From contig JAHFEM010000006.1 of NCBI GenBank assembly GCA_023248505.1, positions 1 through 15,146 of the forward strand: a stretch of 15,146 nucleotides of DNA, read 5' to 3'. This document shows, one piece after another, positions 9,223 through 15,146 of this stretch. A model generated the notes under the pieces. That model ran no database searches. It saw only the letters and a program-made list of their open reading frames with translations, and was not told the origin of the DNA. Position 1 is the first letter of the stretch. The number at the start of each line of letters is the position of its first letter. The stretch is from Nitrospirota bacterium (lineage in GTDB: Bacteria; Nitrospirota; Nitrospiria; SBBL01; Manganitrophaceae). The translations under genes were made by a program, and so were the position numbers.

Positions 9223-9592
9223 TCGCCGCCCTCGCGGCATCGAAGAATCGCCTCGCCCTCGCCGGCGGCCTCTCAGTGACCCTTCTTCTGTTCCTCCTCT
9301 CCTTCATTCCTTTTTTCCAAGGCATCGAGCTGAAGACATACGATCTTAGGACCCGGCGGCTGGGCGGAGGAACGGCGGCGAATGGATACACGGTCATCGG
9401 AGATCACGTGAACCTCGCCTCCGTCTGGAAGGGCTGAATAAAGAGTTTGGAACCTGCATTTTGATCCGCCGGGCAACTTGCGAAAGGGCGGAGGCTGTGA
9501 TAAAAACAAGAAAGATTGGAAGTGTAAAGGTCAAAGGAAAGAGCGAAGAGGTTGAGATCGATGCCTTGGCAGGAACGACAAAGCCACTATAG
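9219..9592 (+). pseudogene. CHASE2-domain adenylate/guanylate cyclase remnant (internal deletion plus frameshift)
   Basis: The first 50 codons look like the start of a CHASE2 sensor-cyclase: a membrane anchor (LSVTLLLFLLSFIPFFQ) and then GIELKTYDLRTRR, the opening of the CHASE2 extracellular domain. The frame then jumps directly to NGYTVIGDHVNLAS, which belongs near the end of a class III cyclase domain (usual form GDxVNLASRLEG). Several hundred codons, including most of CHASE2 and the catalytic core, are missing. After NLAS the original frame is found one base over (from 9425: LEGLNKEFGT, then GSVKVKGKSEEVEIDAL, ending TAG 9590-9592). This fits loss of one C from a CCC run near 9420-9423. 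The truncated frame itself ends at 9437. Not functional. Nucleotide cyclase ancestry is well supported; which nucleotide it made cannot be said. Confidence 0.8.
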
Positions 9593-9595
9593 GCT

Positions 9596-10143
9596 AAGCT
9601 GCTGATTTCATTTATTCTGTGCCTCTTCATTTCCTCCACCGCCTGGGTGGCGCCGACAGCCATAGAGGTCTACAATGGGATGCAAAGCCATCTGGTCCTC
9701 CGCAGGGGTGGTTGTGGAGACCCTCTCGCTCCCCCGGGCGATGGCGCCGCAAAGAGGAGGCGGACCTACCCCGAGACTAAAGATCAAGTACCAGCGCAAT
9801 ACCCCCAAGATGCGGGTGGAAGTGGCTTCCTTTAAGGGGGGAGAAGGGTCCCCTCTTCATTGAGGATGGGAAGGAGCGCTGGTTCGCGAGCCGGGTCGGC
9901 GCCACCCCTTATGCCAAGCTGGGAGAAAAGAAGGGGAAGATCGCGTATGAGTTCCCTTTTTTCCTGACCGGAGAGAAGCCTCGCCTCCTTGGCGCCGAAT
10001 CGCTCGGGGGGAAACCGGCCCTCCTGTTGGAGTTGACATTCGAGGGTGAAAAGAGGACATTCTGGATTGATCCGGCCGGATATCGGCCGATTCAAGCGGA
10101 AGCGACCTCCGGCCGGCTCCTAGGGATGGCGGTTTCACTTTGA
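9596..10143 (+). pseudogene. Frameshifted exported protein, probably LolA-like outer-membrane lipoprotein-sorting type
   Basis: Three frames in succession appear to make one protein. The first (from about 9596) is a signal peptide, KLLISFILCLFISSTAWVAP, without a usable ATG. The second (around 9675-9863) contains LKIKYQRNTPKMRVEVASF. The third (9850-10143) reads LFIEDGKERWFASRVG, later AESLGGKPALLLELTFEGEK and TFWIDPAGYRPIQAEATSG, ending with TGA. The middle-to-end pattern (lipid-binding beta sheets, KMRxE, DGKxxW, WIDxxGYRPIxxE) resembles LolA-like sorting proteins, which carry lipoproteins across the periplasm. Shifts fall near 9675-9710 and in the G-rich run near 9836-9850. The assignment to LolA is tentative; the presence of one broken exported protein is clearer than its exact family. 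Confidence 0.5.
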
Positions 10144-10162
10144 CTGTCATCCGCAGGGACAT

Positions 10163-10402
10163 TTGAATAAAATCATCGCGAAAGACCCGGCCGTCGCAAC
10201 AGCGCCCGGCGCTGATCCGGCGCTGTTTGAAAAGGTCACCGACTTCTCAGCCGATCCGCGCTTTAAGAGGCTTGCGAAAGAAGATGAACACGCGGCGGAC
10301 CGGCTCGGGACGGGGGATAAATCGCGCATCGCCACGCTCTTTGCGGCCCACCCGAAACCGGCCGACCGGGTCGCGGGGATCGATCGATACGTTGGGCAGC
10401 AT
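10163..10402 (+). pseudogene. Possible remnant of an M48-type metallopeptidase C-terminal region
   Basis: A frame opened by TTG 10163 contains EDEHAADRLG, similar to the ExEADRLG helix that supplies the third zinc ligand and nearby residues in M48 peptidases. It continues with LFAAHPKPADRVAGIDRYV, similar to the HPxxxxRI tail of YfgC/BepA-like proteins. In an intact enzyme these two pieces are separated by several dozen residues and preceded by HExxH; here they nearly abut and no HExxH is present. I see no ribosome binding site at the TTG. It is best read as the tail of a decayed gene with an internal deletion. The frame remains open to 10504, but beyond 10402 the composition no longer looks protein-like. 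The family call is tentative. Confidence 0.4.
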
Positions 10403-10500
10403 CCTCTGCCGCCGGCGGGACGTCCCGTCTCGCCAATCGGTTCGAGCGATCGACGACCATGCTCCGCCGCGAGTAGCGCTTCCGTGAGGAGGGAAGAGAG

Positions 10501-11007
10501 ATGAAAAGACGATTTTCCTTTGTGATGGTTTTCCTGATCGGTCTCATCGTAGGGGGAGGAATCAACGCGAGCGCAGGGGGACCCAAAATCCCGGCGTTCG
10601 AGCTTCTCTCCCTCGACGGGAAAAAATACACGGATAAAGACCTGCTCGATAAGCCGACGCTGCTCGTCTTTTGGGCTTCCTGGTGCGGCACCTGCCAGCA
10701 CGAGCTGCCGAAGGTTCACGACCTGAAAGAGAAGACGAAAGGGAAACCGTTTCAGATCATCGCCATCGGGTTTAAAGATTCGGAAGCCAACATCCGCGGC
10801 TATGTGACGTCGCATCCGAACGTCTTCAACTTCCCCGTCCTCTACGATCCGGGCGATCGGGTGGCAACCCGTCTTGGCGCACAGTATACACCGACCCTCT
10901 TTCTCTTAAACAAGAAGGGAGAGTTGGTGTTGCATCACTTTAGCGAAGGCTTCTTTGAACGGCTCGATTTTCAGGAAGCGCTCCGGAAATTGTTAAAGGA
11001 GGTTTAA
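10501..11007 (+). CDS. Exported TlpA/ResA-like thioredoxin-fold protein
   Basis: This 168-residue periplasmic or membrane-anchored thioredoxin-family protein is likely to reduce disulfides, as in cytochrome c maturation or oxidative stress. It begins with a basic, hydrophobic segment (RRFSFVMVFLIGLIVGGG) that is a signal peptide or uncleaved anchor. The redox motif is WASWCGTCQHELP with Cys62 and Cys65, and the cis-proline loop is TPTLFLLNKKGEL. The CGTC dipeptide differs from the CEPC and CPPC forms common in ResA and TlpA, so the redox potential may differ. ATG 10501 is backed by GAGGAGGG 7 nt upstream. It follows a stretch of decayed genes and precedes rnd by 30 bp. Thioredoxin fold is certain; the physiological partner is unknown. 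Confidence 0.9.
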   Translation: MKRRFSFVMVFLIGLIVGGGINASAGGPKIPAFELLSLDGKKYTDKDLLDKPTLLVFWASWCGTCQHELPKVHDLKEKTKGKPFQIIAIGFKDSEANIRGYVTSHPNVFNFPVLYDPGDRVATRLGAQYTPTLFLLNKKGELVLHHFSEGFFERLDFQEALRKLLKEV

Positions 11008-11019
11008 CCCGGCCTCCTT
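10996..11019. repeat. Inverted repeat over the thioredoxin stop codon
   Basis: AAGGAGG (10996-11002) is complementary to CCTCCTT (11013-11019) around a 10-nt loop that contains the TAA stop. No T-run follows, so it is not a standard intrinsic terminator. It could modestly shield the 3' end of the thioredoxin message. Weak evidence for function. Confidence 0.3.
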
Positions 11020-11037
11020 AGTCTTATTCGGATTGAA

Positions 11038-12189
11038 ATGGATAGTTACGAATACATCACCACATCGGAAGCGCTTCATGATGCGATCAATCACTTGCGC
11101 AGCGCGAGCGTCATCGGAGTCGATACCGAGGGAGACTCGCTCTACAGCTATCAGGAGAAGGTCAGCCTGATCCAGATCTCGGGCGCCGCGCGAAACTTCA
11201 TTTTCGACCCGCTCCTCTTGGAGACCGTTCAGCCGCTGGGCACCCTTTTGGAAGCGCGGTCGATTTTAAAGATCTTTCACGGGGCCGATTACGATTTGGT
11301 GTCGCTTAAACGCGACTTCGGCTTCAACATCGGGCCGATCTTCGATACCGCCTTGGCCGCGCGCGCGCTCGGGATTCGGGAGTTTTCGCTTCAGAATCTG
11401 ATCGTCCGCTATTTCCAGTTGACCCTCTCGAAGACCCATCAAAAGTCGAACTGGTCGACCCGTCCCCTGCCGAAGGATCAATTGGACTACGCCTCTCACG
11501 ATACCGCCTACTTGGTCTCGCTCTACGAGCTGCTGAAAAAAGAGCTCGAAGAAAAGGGGCGGATGGATCAAATGGCGGAGGAGTGCCGGTTTTTGGAAGC
11601 AATTACCTGGAGCGGAAAATCGTTTGAACCCAACGACTATCTTCGCATTAAGGGAGCGCGCGCCCTCCCCCCCTCGGCTCAGAAAGTTTTGCGGGAGCTC
11701 GCCGTGGTGCGCGACCAGTTGGCGAAAAAGAAAAACCGCCCGCCGTTTAAAGTCATCTCCAACGAAGATCTTCTCAAGATGGCCAAAGAATCCCCCCGTT
11801 CGGAGGAAGATCTAAAACGTCTCTTTCCGAGAGAAACTGCGCCGGTCTTTCGAAATCCGGCCCTCTGGTTGAATGCCGTCTCGAAGGGGTTGACGACGAC
11901 CGATCCGCTTCCCAAGACCGAGCGGAACGGCACGGCCCCGCTCACCCCGGATCAGGAACGACTGTTGACGCGCTTGAAGGAGTGGCGGAACAAACAGGCG
12001 GACAAAGAGGGGATCGAACCGGCCATGGTCGTCACCAGCGGCGTGTTGAGCGAGATTGCCAAACGGACGCCAAAATCGGTCGAGGCGCTCCGGGAGGTCT
12101 CTTCCCTTCGGGAATGGCAGATCCGCCGCTACGGAGAACAACTGCTCAAAGAAATTTCCACTCCCCCCAAACCGGCCCGAAAAGAGTGA
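11038..12189 (+). CDS. rnd: Ribonuclease D (DEDDy 3'-5' exoribonuclease with two HRDC domains)
   Basis: RNase D trims the 3' ends of tRNA precursors and other stable RNAs. The protein is 383 residues, the usual length. The DEDDy catalytic domain is complete: VDTEG gives Asp29 and Glu31, HGADYDLVSL gives Asp86, and YASHDTAYL gives Tyr151 and Asp155. A first HRDC domain spans about 208-285 and a second about 300-375 (LTPDQERLLTRLKEWRNKQA, then LREVSSLREWQIRRYGEQLL). HRDC domains help bind RNA. ATG 11038 has only a weak ribosome binding site (CGGATTGAA), so translation may be low or coupled to the thioredoxin gene 30 bp upstream. It converges on the LEA14-type gene with a 13-bp gap and no visible terminator. 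Confidence 0.93.
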   Translation: MDSYEYITTSEALHDAINHLRSASVIGVDTEGDSLYSYQEKVSLIQISGAARNFIFDPLLLETVQPLGTLLEARSILKIFHGADYDLVSLKRDFGFNIGPIFDTALAARALGIREFSLQNLIVRYFQLTLSKTHQKSNWSTRPLPKDQLDYASHDTAYLVSLYELLKKELEEKGRMDQMAEECRFLEAITWSGKSFEPNDYLRIKGARALPPSAQKVLRELAVVRDQLAKKKNRPPFKVISNEDLLKMAKESPRSEEDLKRLFPRETAPVFRNPALWLNAVSKGLTTTDPLPKTERNGTAPLTPDQERLLTRLKEWRNKQADKEGIEPAMVVTSGVLSEIAKRTPKSVEALREVSSLREWQIRRYGEQLLKEISTPPKPARKE

Positions 12190-12202
12190 ACGTCCGGTCG
12201 GA

Positions 12203-12658
12203 CTACTTCTTTCCGGCATGGTGGAGCGAGAAACGCTTTTCCATCCCCATGGCCTGCAAGGTGACCTCCCCTTCTATTCGATAATCGATCTCCTCCGGCG
12301 CATTCTTCAAGAACGGCGCCAGCTCACGCGCCTGCTTCAGACGCACTTCCACCGGAAGGACGATGTCGACCGAAGCGTGCCTCGGAAGCTCGAAGGGGGT
12401 CTTCCGCTCCCCCGCTGCAATTTCTACTTCATGCAGATAGAGCTGGTACGAGAGATGCTGGATGGTCAGGCCGACCGAGTTTGGATTGGTCAATTGGACG
12501 CTCAGACCGAGGGAAGCGCCTGAGAGATCGATCCGGTCGATCCGAATCCCCTGGAGCCGCCATTCCGGCTTGGTGAGGATCTGGGCCGGCGTGCAGCCGA
12601 AGACCGCATAGAAAAGAAAAACCAGAAAGAGGAAAGAGGCCCTAGACCGCTTCTGCAT
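12203..12658 (-). CDS. LEA14-like (WHy / LEA type 2 domain) lipoprotein
   Basis: This is a 151-residue lipoprotein. The signal peptide (SFLFLVFLFYAVFGC) puts the lipidated cysteine at residue 22. The mature part reads RIDRIDLSGASLGLSVQLTN, then PNSVGLTIQHLSYQLYLHEV and GERKTPFELPRHASVDIVLP, the immunoglobulin-like strand pattern of the LEA14/WHy domain, with the conserved NPN turn. Plant relatives are linked to desiccation and stress; bacterial ones are mostly uncharacterised. The ATG at 12658 is the only plausible start. A near-consensus promoter ends 6 nt before it, leaving no room for a ribosome binding site, so the message may be leaderless. Domain call is confident, role unknown. Confidence 0.85.
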   Translation of the reverse strand: MQKRSRASFLFLVFLFYAVFGCTPAQILTKPEWRLQGIRIDRIDLSGASLGLSVQLTNPNSVGLTIQHLSYQLYLHEVEIAAGERKTPFELPRHASVDIVLPVEVRLKQARELAPFLKNAPEEIDYRIEGEVTLQAMGMEKRFSLHHAGKK

Positions 12659-12664
12659 CCGTTG

Positions 12665-12693
12665 AGATTACGGGATCGCACAACGTTTGTCAA
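12665..12693 (-). promoter_or_regulatory. Sigma70-type promoter of the LEA14-like gene
   Basis: On the minus strand TTGACA (12693-12688) and TAATCT (12670-12665) are separated by exactly 17 nt. The -35 box is perfect and the -10 box matches in part. The expected transcription start, about 7 nt beyond the -10 box, falls on the ATG at 12658. It is back to back with the riboswitch promoter, the two -35 boxes being 26 bp apart. Confidence 0.6.
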
Positions 12694-12719
12694 AGGGGTC
12701 TTTTACCTCTTTTCCTTCC

Positions 12720-12747
12720 TTGACAAAATATCATTTTTTGGTATCTT
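12720..12747 (+). promoter_or_regulatory. Sigma70-type promoter driving the riboswitch transcript
   Basis: A perfect TTGACA (12720-12725) is followed after 16 nt by TATCTT (12742-12747), in an A+T-rich stretch unlike its surroundings. The predicted start near 12754 lies about 15 nt before the aptamer, as expected for a riboswitch leader. Confidence 0.65.
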
Positions 12748-12768
12748 TTACCACGAACAAAGTCTAGC

Positions 12769-12867
12769 TCCATGATAAAGGCAAACCAGCCGAAAGGCTG
12801 GGGCGCAAAGCTTCAAGGCTTCGCCGGGCGATCGAAATCGCCGGCATGCCGGTTGGGCTGCCCTGGA
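12769..12867 (+). promoter_or_regulatory. Class I cyclic-di-GMP riboswitch aptamer (GEMM-I)
   Basis: The leader RNA carries the signatures of the GEMM-I aptamer, which binds the second messenger cyclic di-GMP. GGCAAACC (12780-12787) leads into a perfect hairpin CCAGCC-GAAA-GGCTGG (12786-12801) whose GAAA tetraloop normally docks on the second arm. The invariant CGCAAAGC follows at 12804-12811. A second arm has GCC/GGC (12823-12825 with 12843-12845) stacked on GGCGAT/ATCGCC (12827-12832 with 12837-12842). The closing 3' strand ends TGCC (12859-12862), pairing with GGCA (12780-12783), and TGGA (12864-12867) can pair with TCCA (12769-12772). The order and the conserved loops fit well; a covariance-model score was not available to me. 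Confidence 0.88.
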
Positions 12868-12907
12868 TAAATAAGCGTCCTCTATCCTTATTTATATGCG
12901 CAGCCCA
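12854..12907 (+). promoter_or_regulatory. Predicted antiterminator stem of the riboswitch expression platform
   Basis: TGGGCTGC (12854-12861), part of the aptamer's closing 3' side, is exactly complementary over 8 nt to GCAGCCCA (12900-12907), the 5' side of the terminator. Inside this pair, ATAAATAAG (12867-12875) is complementary over 9 nt to CTTATTTAT (12887-12895). Together they form one long hairpin that excludes both the closed aptamer and the terminator. This predicts that cyclic di-GMP binding frees the terminator and switches the gene off. The complementarities are seen directly; the direction of switching is inferred. Confidence 0.7.
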
Positions 12908-12934
12908 TTTCTCAATTCGAAGTGGGCTTTTTTA
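12902..12934 (+). terminator. Intrinsic terminator controlled by the riboswitch
   Basis: AGCCCATTTC (12902-12911) pairs with GAAGTGGGCT (12919-12928), ten base pairs with one G-U, around a 7-nt loop. The run TTTTTTATTT follows directly. It lies 54 bp upstream of the lipoprotein ATG, with no gene between, so it must act as a leader attenuator and not as the end of a gene. Confidence 0.88.
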
Positions 12935-12988
12935 TTTCCCGGATCATCCGAAAAACAAATGATAAATACAAACAGGAGGCAGAAAAAC

Positions 12989-15064
12989 ATGAAAAGGCTA
13001 CTTGCAGTGGCTTCGGCTTCATTGATATTGAGCCTTGGCCTGACGGCGTGCGGTGGGGGCGGCGGCGGTGGAAGTTCAAGCGGAGGGGGAGGCGGTCTTC
13101 AGTCGGCCGGTTTCGAGGTGCCGACCGAAATCTCGGCGGTGCCGACGAACCTCTCGGGAACCGTCGGAGGCGTGACCAAACCGGGCCTCAAATCGAAACT
13201 CTCCGCATTAAAACGGGCGGCGACCGACCCCACCACCGATTACAGCAAGGCACAGACGGTGAAGTTCGTGAACGAGCACACGCTGGAGCAGTTCGACATC
13301 ATCGAACAGGTTCTCTCGGCACTGGCCCAGACGAACTACGCCGACGAAGCCAACGTCAATCAAGGTCCATATAAAGCGATGGTTGCCTTCCAGGATGAGA
13401 AGAACGGCATCGAGACGAAATCGCTCGAGCCGTGGGTGGTTGATTCGGCGATGATTGAAGAAGATGGCAAGGATGTCAATCGCGTCCGGCTTTGGATCGA
13501 GGAGGGAGATGGAGGAGTCACCCGTTTGCTCAAGGGTGAATTCAAAATTTATCAGTCGGCGACACAGCGCGAGGACGGCTCCTACAGCGACTACGGCGTC
13601 TGGACGTTGAACGTCAAGTTCGACGACACAGCGTCACAGTTCTTCGCCGCATCTGCCGAGATCGATGCAAACGGCCGTGCAGTCATCAAAATTAATGAAA
13701 ACAGCTCGGACGGGCCAGGAGGCGGTAATCATCAAATGAAGGCGGTCATGAACCGGTCGGAGACAGACGGCTTCGGGAAGGTGATGTTCCCCGACTTTGA
13801 GAGCTGCACTCAGCCCGATTGTACGCCGGACTCGGTGGAAGCGAAATACGCCTACGACACGACCCATCTCGCCATCCAAAAAGCGGCGGATGCCGTCCAG
13901 TATAAAGACCGGACGTCCATCACCGAGATGACCCACCGATATGGAATGTTCGACAGCGCAACCGGACAGGATGTCATGAAGACCAAGTCGTTCGGCTTCC
14001 CGGTGGAGTTCACCGACACCGAGGGGCACCGCCAGTTCGCCTACTACGGCGCTTGGCAAGGCCGCCATCAGCTCTGGGCCGGCAACGGAGCGGTTCCAGC
14101 CGGAACCACCGTCAAACGTCAAGACCGGAACAATCAGGAGACCGCGGAGACCTACACCGTCGCAGAACAGTTTAATGGGACCTTCACCAAGCGAACGCTG
14201 GTGCCGGGCACCCTTAGCGACATCCAAGGGATCGCCGTCGAGACGTGGATCAACAAACACTATAACCTGCTCCATGATGGATCGACGTGGCAGTCCTGCG
14301 AAGGATGGATCGACTTCGGTCAAAACCCTCCATTCTGCACCAGCGGCTCATTCGCTACTTTCGCTGATTTCGACGCGCTGGTGGTGAGCGAAAACGACCG
14401 CAAGTTCGTCAACATCGGTCATTGGGATAACAACACCCAAAGTCAAAAGAATTATGTTTATCTCAACGCCGACCCGGGTCTGAGCGGTTACAACGGCTCA
14501 GGGTTCTATGAGGCACAACCCCCCCAGCCCGGCACCCCGGGAGGCTTCACACCGATCAGCCCCGCCGTGAAGCTTGCTGAAACCATCGGCGCCGATCTCT
14601 TTGTCGATATCGGCGGCTCCATCTATATCTCCTACACCGGAGAATTCAGCGGGCCGACCACCACGACAGGCTGGGTGCAAAAAGAGTTGACCGGCTTCGA
14701 TGAGAGCACTTGGACGCCGACGTTCGGTTCCGGAGATGTGGCCTTTACCCCGGATCCGGGGCGTGAGTACTACATCAACAGCCATGGGGCCAACTTCATC
14801 GTGCGCCGTAAAGACAACAGCACGATGGCCGCCAGCGTCTATGATGTGATGATCGAGCTGCAGAGCGCCGCCAACCCGATCAACGCCGCATCGATGCTCC
14901 CTTCAGGGACCGCTTATCTCCGTTCCCCCTGGAGGCAGGAAGTGCGCTACTCCTTCGTAACAAGCGCCGGCGCAAACTTCCTGACGTTGCTGTATCTCAC
15001 CGATGACCCCAATACCCCGGATGTGGATGAGAGCGCCACGCCGACGCCGGTCACCACCGGCTAA
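12989..15064 (+). CDS. Large lipoprotein of unknown function under riboswitch control; stop codon probably premature
   Basis: This exported lipoprotein has 691 residues as encoded. The ATG at 12989 is chosen over upstream in-frame codons because AGGAGG lies at 12974-12979, 9 nt before it, and a clean lipoprotein signal follows (LILSLGLTAC, lipidated Cys21). The upstream part of the frame is terminator sequence. A Gly/Ser linker occupies residues 22-36. The rest is rich in Asp, Gly, Thr and aromatic residues with few lysine clusters and looks like an extended beta-rich surface or periplasmic protein. Cysteines near ESCTQPDCTP and between QSCEGW and PPFC might form disulfides. I do not recognise a family. 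After the TAA at 15062-15064 the same frame continues as WGLQAYDTNGTPNDFTDDSP and beyond to the window end. This suggests TAC or TAT was the ancestral codon and that the protein was longer. Transcription is predicted to fall when cyclic di-GMP is high. Confidence 0.8.
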   Translation: MKRLLAVASASLILSLGLTACGGGGGGGSSSGGGGGLQSAGFEVPTEISAVPTNLSGTVGGVTKPGLKSKLSALKRAATDPTTDYSKAQTVKFVNEHTLEQFDIIEQVLSALAQTNYADEANVNQGPYKAMVAFQDEKNGIETKSLEPWVVDSAMIEEDGKDVNRVRLWIEEGDGGVTRLLKGEFKIYQSATQREDGSYSDYGVWTLNVKFDDTASQFFAASAEIDANGRAVIKINENSSDGPGGGNHQMKAVMNRSETDGFGKVMFPDFESCTQPDCTPDSVEAKYAYDTTHLAIQKAADAVQYKDRTSITEMTHRYGMFDSATGQDVMKTKSFGFPVEFTDTEGHRQFAYYGAWQGRHQLWAGNGAVPAGTTVKRQDRNNQETAETYTVAEQFNGTFTKRTLVPGTLSDIQGIAVETWINKHYNLLHDGSTWQSCEGWIDFGQNPPFCTSGSFATFADFDALVVSENDRKFVNIGHWDNNTQSQKNYVYLNADPGLSGYNGSGFYEAQPPQPGTPGGFTPISPAVKLAETIGADLFVDIGGSIYISYTGEFSGPTTTTGWVQKELTGFDESTWTPTFGSGDVAFTPDPGREYYINSHGANFIVRRKDNSTMAASVYDVMIELQSAANPINAASMLPSGTAYLRSPWRQEVRYSFVTSAGANFLTLLYLTDDPNTPDVDESATPTPVTTG

Positions 15065-15146
15065 TGGGGTCTGCAAGCCTACGATACAAACGGCACGCCG
15101 AACGACTTTACCGACGACAGTCCGCTTCAGGCGGACGGCACGCCGG

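Noticed and set aside
10996..11019. Intrinsic terminator after the thioredoxin gene
   Set aside because: The inverted repeat has no T-run after it, and rnd begins 19 bp later on the same strand.
12056..12523. 155-codon open frame on the plus strand
   Set aside because: It overlaps the end of rnd and lies opposite the LEA14-like lipoprotein, which has a signal peptide, domain and promoter of its own.
12896..12988. N-terminal extension of the large lipoprotein from an ATG at 12896
   Set aside because: This stretch is the riboswitch terminator and leader. The ATG at 12989 has a consensus ribosome binding site and is followed directly by the lipoprotein signal.

Overview
The window is about 15.1 kb of G+C-rich bacterial DNA. 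It looks like a chromosomal segment of a Gram-negative organism. Evidence for this is a class A penicillin-binding protein with the UB2H domain of the PBP1b type, several exported lipoproteins, and a remnant resembling a periplasmic lipoprotein-sorting protein. The mix of a class I cyclic-di-GMP riboswitch, a rSAM/selenodomain-associated transferase, a CHASE2-cyclase remnant and an HEPN/MNT pair would suit Nitrospirota or a deltaproteobacterial lineage. This is an inference from gene content only; no taxonomic marker gene is present.

Layout. Bases 1-1746 on the minus strand hold a transferase of the TIGR04282 type, overlapping by 4 bp the start of hemW, which runs off the left edge. Divergently, on the plus strand, 1823-9222 carries a PBP1b-like peptidoglycan synthase, a branched-chain amino-acid-type ABC substrate-binding lipoprotein, an MNT nucleotidyltransferase with a broken HEPN partner, a sterol-desaturase-family gene cut by an in-frame amber codon, and the two permeases livH and livM. 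The two ABC ATPases that such a transporter needs are absent. Bases 9219-10402 are a run of decayed genes: a CHASE2/nucleotide cyclase with a large internal deletion and a frameshift, a frameshifted LolA-like protein, and a possible M48 peptidase tail. Intact genes resume with a TlpA-like thioredoxin (10501-11007) and RNase D (11038-12189), which faces a small LEA14-type lipoprotein on the minus strand (12203-12658).

The most interesting part is the right end. A good sigma70-type promoter (12720-12747) leads into a class I cyclic-di-GMP (GEMM) riboswitch (12769-12867). An expression platform follows in which an 8-nt segment of the aptamer's 3' side is exactly complementary to the 5' side of a strong intrinsic terminator (12902-12934). 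The switch controls a large glycine-linker lipoprotein of unknown function (12989-15064). Its stop codon looks premature, because the same frame stays open with similar composition to the window's end.

At least five genes carry lesions: palindrome insertion, nonsense codons, frameshifts and deletion. Either this is a locus under active decay, or some of the single-base lesions are consensus errors. The 59-bp insertion and the large deletion are hard to explain as sequencing error.
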